Both the position numbers and the translations under genes were made by a program. DNA of 64,000 bases from Lachnospiraceae bacterium (GTDB taxonomy: Bacteria > Bacillota > Clostridia > Lachnospirales > Lachnospiraceae), in the NCBI GenBank assembly GCA_900168235.1, contig FUZG01000016.1:1-64000 (forward strand). Reading direction: 5' to 3'. Positions 60,007 through 64,000 of this stretch are shown piece by piece. The notes below the pieces were generated by a model that searched no databases, was not told the DNA's origin, and worked only from the letters and a program-made list of their open reading frames with translations. How positions within the stretch are numbered: position 1 is the stretch's first letter; the number at the start of each line of letters is the position of its first letter.

Positions 60007-61330
60007 AAAGATAAACTTGAGAGCTGTTGCCTTGGACATTCTCATCGAAACAGAGAGTGATGAGACCAAGGCAGGAGAGCTCATAAGGTCCGTTCTGGAC
60101 CGGTACGGTTATCTTGATACAAGGGATCGTGCATTCATAAAAAAACTGACTGAAGGTACGCTGGAGCGGCGGATCACATTGGATTATGTGATCGACCGCT
60201 TTTCCCGTGTTAAGACGGCAAAAATGAAGCCTGTCATCAGGGAAGTGCTCCGCATGAGTGTTTTTCAGCTGTTATATATGTCTCATGTTCCTCAGAGCGC
60301 TGTCTGCAATGAGGCGGTAAAGCTAGTGAGAAAGCGCCGCATGAACGGTCTGTCAGGTTTCGTGAACGGTGTTCTTAGAAATATCATCCGTGAGCCCGTG
60401 AATATCGAAGAGCTTACAGACCTTTCAGTCAAGTATTCGATGCCGGCGTGGATAACTGAGCGTTTCACAGAGGAATTTGGACGGGACACAGCAGAGGATA
60501 TCTTCAGGGCTTCTCTTGAGAGCAGACCTGTTTTTATCCGCACAAATAAGTCAGCTGTAACTCCTGATGAATTATATAAAAAGCTGACAGACGGCGGTAT
60601 TCAGGTAAAGAAGATAGAGGAACACGACGGAGCTTTCGAGGTTTCAGGATATGAGGCGATCGACCGCATACCTGAGTTTATCGACGGACTGTTTTCTGTA
60701 CAGGACTTAAGCTCCATGACAGTCGGCGAATTTGCCGCTGGAGATTTCAGAAACGCATCTCAGGTTTATGAGACAGAGGGAGCCGCGGAGCTTTCGGATA
60801 ATATTCACGTGATAGATGTCTGTGCTGCACCCGGCGGAAAATCCTGTCACACAGCGGAGCTCATAAAGGGACGCGGAACAGTAGAAGCAAGAGACATCTC
60901 TGACAGAAAGATAGAGCGTATCCTTGAAAACAGAGACCGCTTAAAGCTCGATAATCTCGACGCAGTCGTAATGGATGCGTCAGTTCACAGCGAAGAGTCG
61001 GACAACACCGCAGATATACTGATATGTGATCTGCCATGTTCGGGACTCGGAGTAATGGGCAGAAAAAATGAACTGAAATACAGAGTCAAGCCGGAAGATA
61101 TCGGTGCACTGGCAGAGCTTCAGAGAGAGATTCTCAAAGCATCCGTGCCGTATCTCAAGACCGGAGGACGTCTTGTATTTTCGACATGCACCATTACCCA
61201 CGAAGAAAGTACCGATCAGAAGAAATGGATCGAAACAGAGCTTGGGCTCAAGCTTGAAGCTGAGAGAATGTATCTTCCTTCATCTGGAGGCGCGGATGGA
61301 TTTTATGCAGTGTCATTCAGGAAGATATGA
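59999..61330 (+). CDS. rsmB: 16S rRNA (cytosine-967-C5)-methyltransferase
   Basis: A 443-residue enzyme with an N-terminal NusB-like RNA-binding domain (about 1-140) and a SAM methyltransferase domain with DVCAAPGGKSCHTAEL, the PCSG catalytic segment (CDLPCSGLGVMGRKN) and FSTCTI with the second cysteine. The ATG at 59999 has GGAGGAA upstream and overlaps the protease gene. rlmN follows after 24 bp. Confidence 0.93.
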   Translation: MTEKINLRAVALDILIETESDETKAGELIRSVLDRYGYLDTRDRAFIKKLTEGTLERRITLDYVIDRFSRVKTAKMKPVIREVLRMSVFQLLYMSHVPQSAVCNEAVKLVRKRRMNGLSGFVNGVLRNIIREPVNIEELTDLSVKYSMPAWITERFTEEFGRDTAEDIFRASLESRPVFIRTNKSAVTPDELYKKLTDGGIQVKKIEEHDGAFEVSGYEAIDRIPEFIDGLFSVQDLSSMTVGEFAAGDFRNASQVYETEGAAELSDNIHVIDVCAAPGGKSCHTAELIKGRGTVEARDISDRKIERILENRDRLKLDNLDAVVMDASVHSEESDNTADILICDLPCSGLGVMGRKNELKYRVKPEDIGALAELQREILKASVPYLKTGGRLVFSTCTITHEESTDQKKWIETELGLKLEAERMYLPSSGGADGFYAVSFRKI

Positions 61331-61354
61331 TGCATATAAAAGCAAAGGAATAAT

Positions 61355-62401
61355 ATGTCAAAGCAGGATCTTAAATCACTGACAATAGAAGAACTCACAG
61401 AAGTGGTTTTATCACTGGGAGAAAAGAAGTTTCGTGCAAAACAGCTTTATGACTGGATGCACGTAAAGCTTGCCCGTTCCCTCGATGATATGACAAATCT
61501 TCCGAAGAGCTTAAGGACTAAGCTTGCGGAAGAATACACCATGACATCTCTGGAAATAGTTGATGTTCAGGTATCAGCGATTGACGGTACCAGAAAATTT
61601 CTCTTTGGACTTTCTGACGGAAACGTCATCGAAAGTGTCTGGATGAAATATAAGGACTGGGCATCAGTATGCATCTCATCACAGGTGGGATGCAAAATGG
61701 GATGCAGATTCTGCGCATCAACTCTTGACGGATGCGTACGCTCCCTGACACCCGGAGAGATGCTCGATGAGATATACAAGATCCAGAGTGAGATGGGCGT
61801 AAGAGTCAGCAATATCGTTGTCATGGGAAGCGGTGAGCCTCTTGATAATTACGATAATCTGGTGAAGTTTATCCGCATGATAACGGATGAAAACGGACTC
61901 AATATCAGCGGAAGACATATCACGGTCAGCACCTGCGGTCTTGTGCCCCAGATGTACCGTCTTGCTGAGGAAAAGTTTGAGATAACCCTTGCTCTTTCTC
62001 TTCATGCACCTAACGATGAGAAGCGTAAGAGACTCATGCCTATCGCAAATAAATATTCATTAAGTGAAGTGATCCCGGCGTGCAGGAACTACTTTGAAAA
62101 GACCGGACGCAGGATCACCTTTGAGTATGCCCTGACAGCAGGAGAAAATGATTCTGATGCGGATGCAGAGGAGTTATCCAGACTGATCGCGGGCTTAAAT
62201 GCACATGTAAATCTTATACCGGTAAATCCCATTAAGGAGCGTTCCTTTGTAAGGTCAGATTTAGAGCGGATCCAGCGCTTCAAATCGAAACTTGAAAAAA
62301 ACAGAATTAATGTTACTATTAGAAGGGAAATGGGGAAAGATATCGATGGCGCCTGCGGGCAGCTCCGGAGGAAACACATGGAGGAACACGTTTCATGCTG
62401 A
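61355..62401 (+). CDS. rlmN: Dual-specificity rRNA/tRNA methyltransferase RlmN
   Basis: A 348-residue radical SAM enzyme that methylates A2503 of 23S rRNA. The iron-sulfur cluster cysteines are C113, C117 and C120 (CKMGCRFC), and the late catalytic Cys334 is in DGACGQL. VMGSGEPLDNYDN and LSLHAPNDEKR are typical. The last 7 nt overlap prpC. This rsmB-rlmN-prpC-prkC order is common in Firmicutes. Confidence 0.95.
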   Translation: MSKQDLKSLTIEELTEVVLSLGEKKFRAKQLYDWMHVKLARSLDDMTNLPKSLRTKLAEEYTMTSLEIVDVQVSAIDGTRKFLFGLSDGNVIESVWMKYKDWASVCISSQVGCKMGCRFCASTLDGCVRSLTPGEMLDEIYKIQSEMGVRVSNIVVMGSGEPLDNYDNLVKFIRMITDENGLNISGRHITVSTCGLVPQMYRLAEEKFEITLALSLHAPNDEKRKRLMPIANKYSLSEVIPACRNYFEKTGRRITFEYALTAGENDSDADAEELSRLIAGLNAHVNLIPVNPIKERSFVRSDLERIQRFKSKLEKNRINVTIRREMGKDIDGACGQLRRKHMEEHVSC

Positions 62402-63129
62402 AAACATTTTCTGCAACGGACGTGGGTAGAAAAAGGCAGGTCAATCAGGACTATGTCTATACGTCTGAGACATCGGTCGGTAAACTCCCGAATCTGTTTA
62501 TAGTGGCCGACGGCATGGGTGGTCATAATGCCGGCGATTACGCTTCTTCTTTTACGACACAGTATGTCGTTCGTGAAATTACCAGTTCGGATCAAGATAA
62601 TCCAATTAAAATCATCAGAAGTGCGATTGAAAAAGCAAATCATGCCCTGATCCGTGAAGCTCGGAAGAATCCAGACTATGAAGGGATGGGAACGACCATA
62701 GTTGTTGCGACGATTGTGGATGGATATCTCTATGTCGCAAATGTCGGTGACAGCCGACTTTATCTGGTGAACGATGATATCGTTCAGATCACCAGAGATC
62801 ATTCTCTGGTAGAAGAAATGGTACTTGCCGGAAAAATAGACAGATACGAGGCAAGAGTTCATCCGGACAAAAATATAATTACAAGGGCAATAGGCGCGGT
62901 AGAAGACCTGAAGGTGGATTTTTTTGATATGAAGCTTCAGGAAGGTGATACCGTTCTTATGTGTACTGACGGACTATCAAATATGGTCGAGGATCAGGAT
63001 ATCCGAATGATCATGGATCGTGAATGTGATGTAGTCAGTAAAACAGAAGCACTGATTGAGGCTGCCAATGAAAACGGCGGACGGGATAATATCGGTGTTG
63101 TAGTCATAGAGCCTTTTGTTTTTGAATAA
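62395..63129 (+). CDS. prpC: PP2C-type serine/threonine phosphatase (Stp/PrpC)
   Basis: A 244-residue Mn-dependent phosphatase. The PP2C metal-binding motifs are TDVGRKRQVNQD, VADGMGGHNAGD, VGDSRLYL, CTDGLSNMV and GRDNIGVVV. It reverses phosphorylation by the neighbouring kinase. GGAGGA lies 9 bases before the ATG, inside rlmN. Confidence 0.94.
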   Translation: MLKTFSATDVGRKRQVNQDYVYTSETSVGKLPNLFIVADGMGGHNAGDYASSFTTQYVVREITSSDQDNPIKIIRSAIEKANHALIREARKNPDYEGMGTTIVVATIVDGYLYVANVGDSRLYLVNDDIVQITRDHSLVEEMVLAGKIDRYEARVHPDKNIITRAIGAVEDLKVDFFDMKLQEGDTVLMCTDGLSNMVEDQDIRMIMDRECDVVSKTEALIEAANENGGRDNIGVVVIEPFVFE

Positions 63130-63177
63130 AAAATCCACAAGTCGTGAGAAGACTTGAATTTTAGGAGCTTGAGATAA

Positions 63178-64000
63178 ATGGTAAGAGAAGGAATGATGCT
63201 CGCAGAGCGATATGAGATTATCAGCAAAGTCGGTGCCGGCGGAATGTCGGATGTCTATAAGGCAATGGACCACAAGCTGAATCGGTTCGTAGCTGTGAAG
63301 ATCCTTAAACATGAGTTCTCTGAGAATAAGAACTTTGTTGCGAAATTTCGTACAGAAGCACAGTCAGCCGCAGGACTTGCACATCCTAATATCGTAAATG
63401 TCTATGATGTAGGCGAAGAATACGGTCTTTACTACATCGTAATGGAGTTTGTAGAGGGAATCACCTTAAAGCATTACATCGATAAGAAACTGCGTCTTTC
63501 TGTAAAAGAGGCAATAAGCATCGCGATTCAGGTTTCAATGGGACTTGAGACAGCCCATCAGAACCACGTGATCCATAGAGACGTAAAGCCTCAGAATATC
63601 ATTATTTCAAAAGAGGGAAAGGTAAAGGTCACAGACTTCGGTATCGCCCGCGCGGCAACCAGTGACACCATCACATCAAACGTAATGGGATCCGTTCACT
63701 ATACTTCGCCCGAACAGGCAAGAGGCGGATATTCAGACGAAAAGAGCGATATCTATTCACTCGGTATAGTTCTTTTTGAGATGGTGACAGGTCGTGTGCC
63801 TTTTGACGGAGATACAACAGTTGCCATTGCCATAAAGCAGATTCAGGAACCGATTCCTGATCCAAAGGTTTATGTGGACAATATCCCCGTAAGCGTAGAG
63901 CAGATCATCTATAAGTGTACTGAGAAAAATCCGGACAGAAGATATATGTCCATGACAGATCTGATCACAGATCTTAAGAAATCCCTGGTTTCACCTGATG
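63178..64000 (+). CDS. prkC: Serine/threonine protein kinase PrkC/PknB, 3' end cut by window
   Basis: The first 274 residues of a Hanks-type kinase. The glycine loop is VGAGGMSDVYK, the ATP-binding lysine is K41 (AVKIL), the catalytic loop is HRDVKPQN (133-140) and DFGIARA starts at 153. The activation loop is threonine-rich (TSDTITSNVM). The start follows TAGGAG. The frame is open to the window end, so the juxtamembrane part, membrane segment and any PASTA domains lie outside. It should regulate cell-wall growth and dormancy together with PrpC. Confidence 0.93.
   Translation, partial: MVREGMMLAERYEIISKVGAGGMSDVYKAMDHKLNRFVAVKILKHEFSENKNFVAKFRTEAQSAAGLAHPNIVNVYDVGEEYGLYYIVMEFVEGITLKHYIDKKLRLSVKEAISIAIQVSMGLETAHQNHVIHRDVKPQNIIISKEGKVKVTDFGIARAATSDTITSNVMGSVHYTSPEQARGGYSDEKSDIYSLGIVLFEMVTGRVPFDGDTTVAIAIKQIQEPIPDPKVYVDNIPVSVEQIIYKCTEKNPDRRYMSMTDLITDLKKSLVSPD

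Noticed and set aside
62089-62862. 257-codon open frame antisense to rlmN and prpC
   Set aside because: Both sense genes carry all their catalytic motifs; the antisense frame has none and begins without a ribosome site.

Overview
The window looks like chromosomal DNA from an anaerobic Firmicute of the Lachnospiraceae type. The support is the clostridial gene order nusB-xseA-xseB-ispA-dxs-tlyA-nadK-argR-recN, the block priA-def-fmt-Zn protease-rsmB-rlmN-prpC-prkC, strong AGGAGG-type ribosome sites, pyrB with pyrI, a thiolase of the butyrate-pathway type, and a MurE with the DNPR signature for meso-diaminopimelate. The species cannot be named from the sequence alone.

Positions 1-8500 form an AT-rich accessory region. 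It opens with a complete recombinase-in-trio (RIT) element at 2-3421: three overlapping tyrosine recombinase genes between 44-bp terminal inverted repeats. The element abuts the 3' remnant of an IS256-family transposase. Next comes a divergent pair: an ADP-ribosylglycohydrolase on the minus strand and, on the plus strand, a large protein with an XRE-type DNA-binding domain fused to a dynamin-like GTPase with a hydrophobic glycine-rich C-terminal region. Both promoters carry the same GTATAC-N-GTATAC site exactly in their 17-bp spacers, so the two genes look co-regulated, perhaps by the HTH part of the GTPase protein. This is the best candidate for an undescribed system. The 850 bp after it hold three hairpins and gene scraps, and no clear gene.

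From 8900 to 24000 the content is mostly core metabolism. It includes ilvE, pyrBI, a two-gene unknown operon at 11946-12309 whose promoters also carry GTATAC, a DUF5050 protein, and bifunctional pheA with a DUF815 ATPase. A tightly coupled ppx-ppk1-HAD polyphosphate group follows, then a Cof-type phosphatase, a PHP phosphoesterase and an ABC-F protein.

From 24400 to 28500 lies a secreted polysaccharide pair: a GH43 glycosidase and a LamG/Ig-domain protein, behind tandem LacI-like operators. After it come thyA, a bifunctional RelA/SpoT enzyme, a metallo-beta-lactamase-fold hydrolase, hisS, aspS, a small unknown gene, prfC and a transglutaminase lipoprotein.

From 39100 to 48400 is the isoprenoid, DNA-repair and NAD block. 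It starts with an Asp23-family gene and nusB, and ends with recN behind two SOS-box-like sites. Then come glgA with a small secreted protein, rqcH on the minus strand, a possible 46-residue gene, and thlA, murE and priA. The window closes with def, fmt, a membrane Zn protease, rsmB, rlmN, the PP2C phosphatase and the PASTA-type kinase gene, which is cut off at 64000. Many genes in this part overlap or sit within 25 bp of each other, so long transcription units are likely. No rRNA, tRNA or CRISPR array was recognised.
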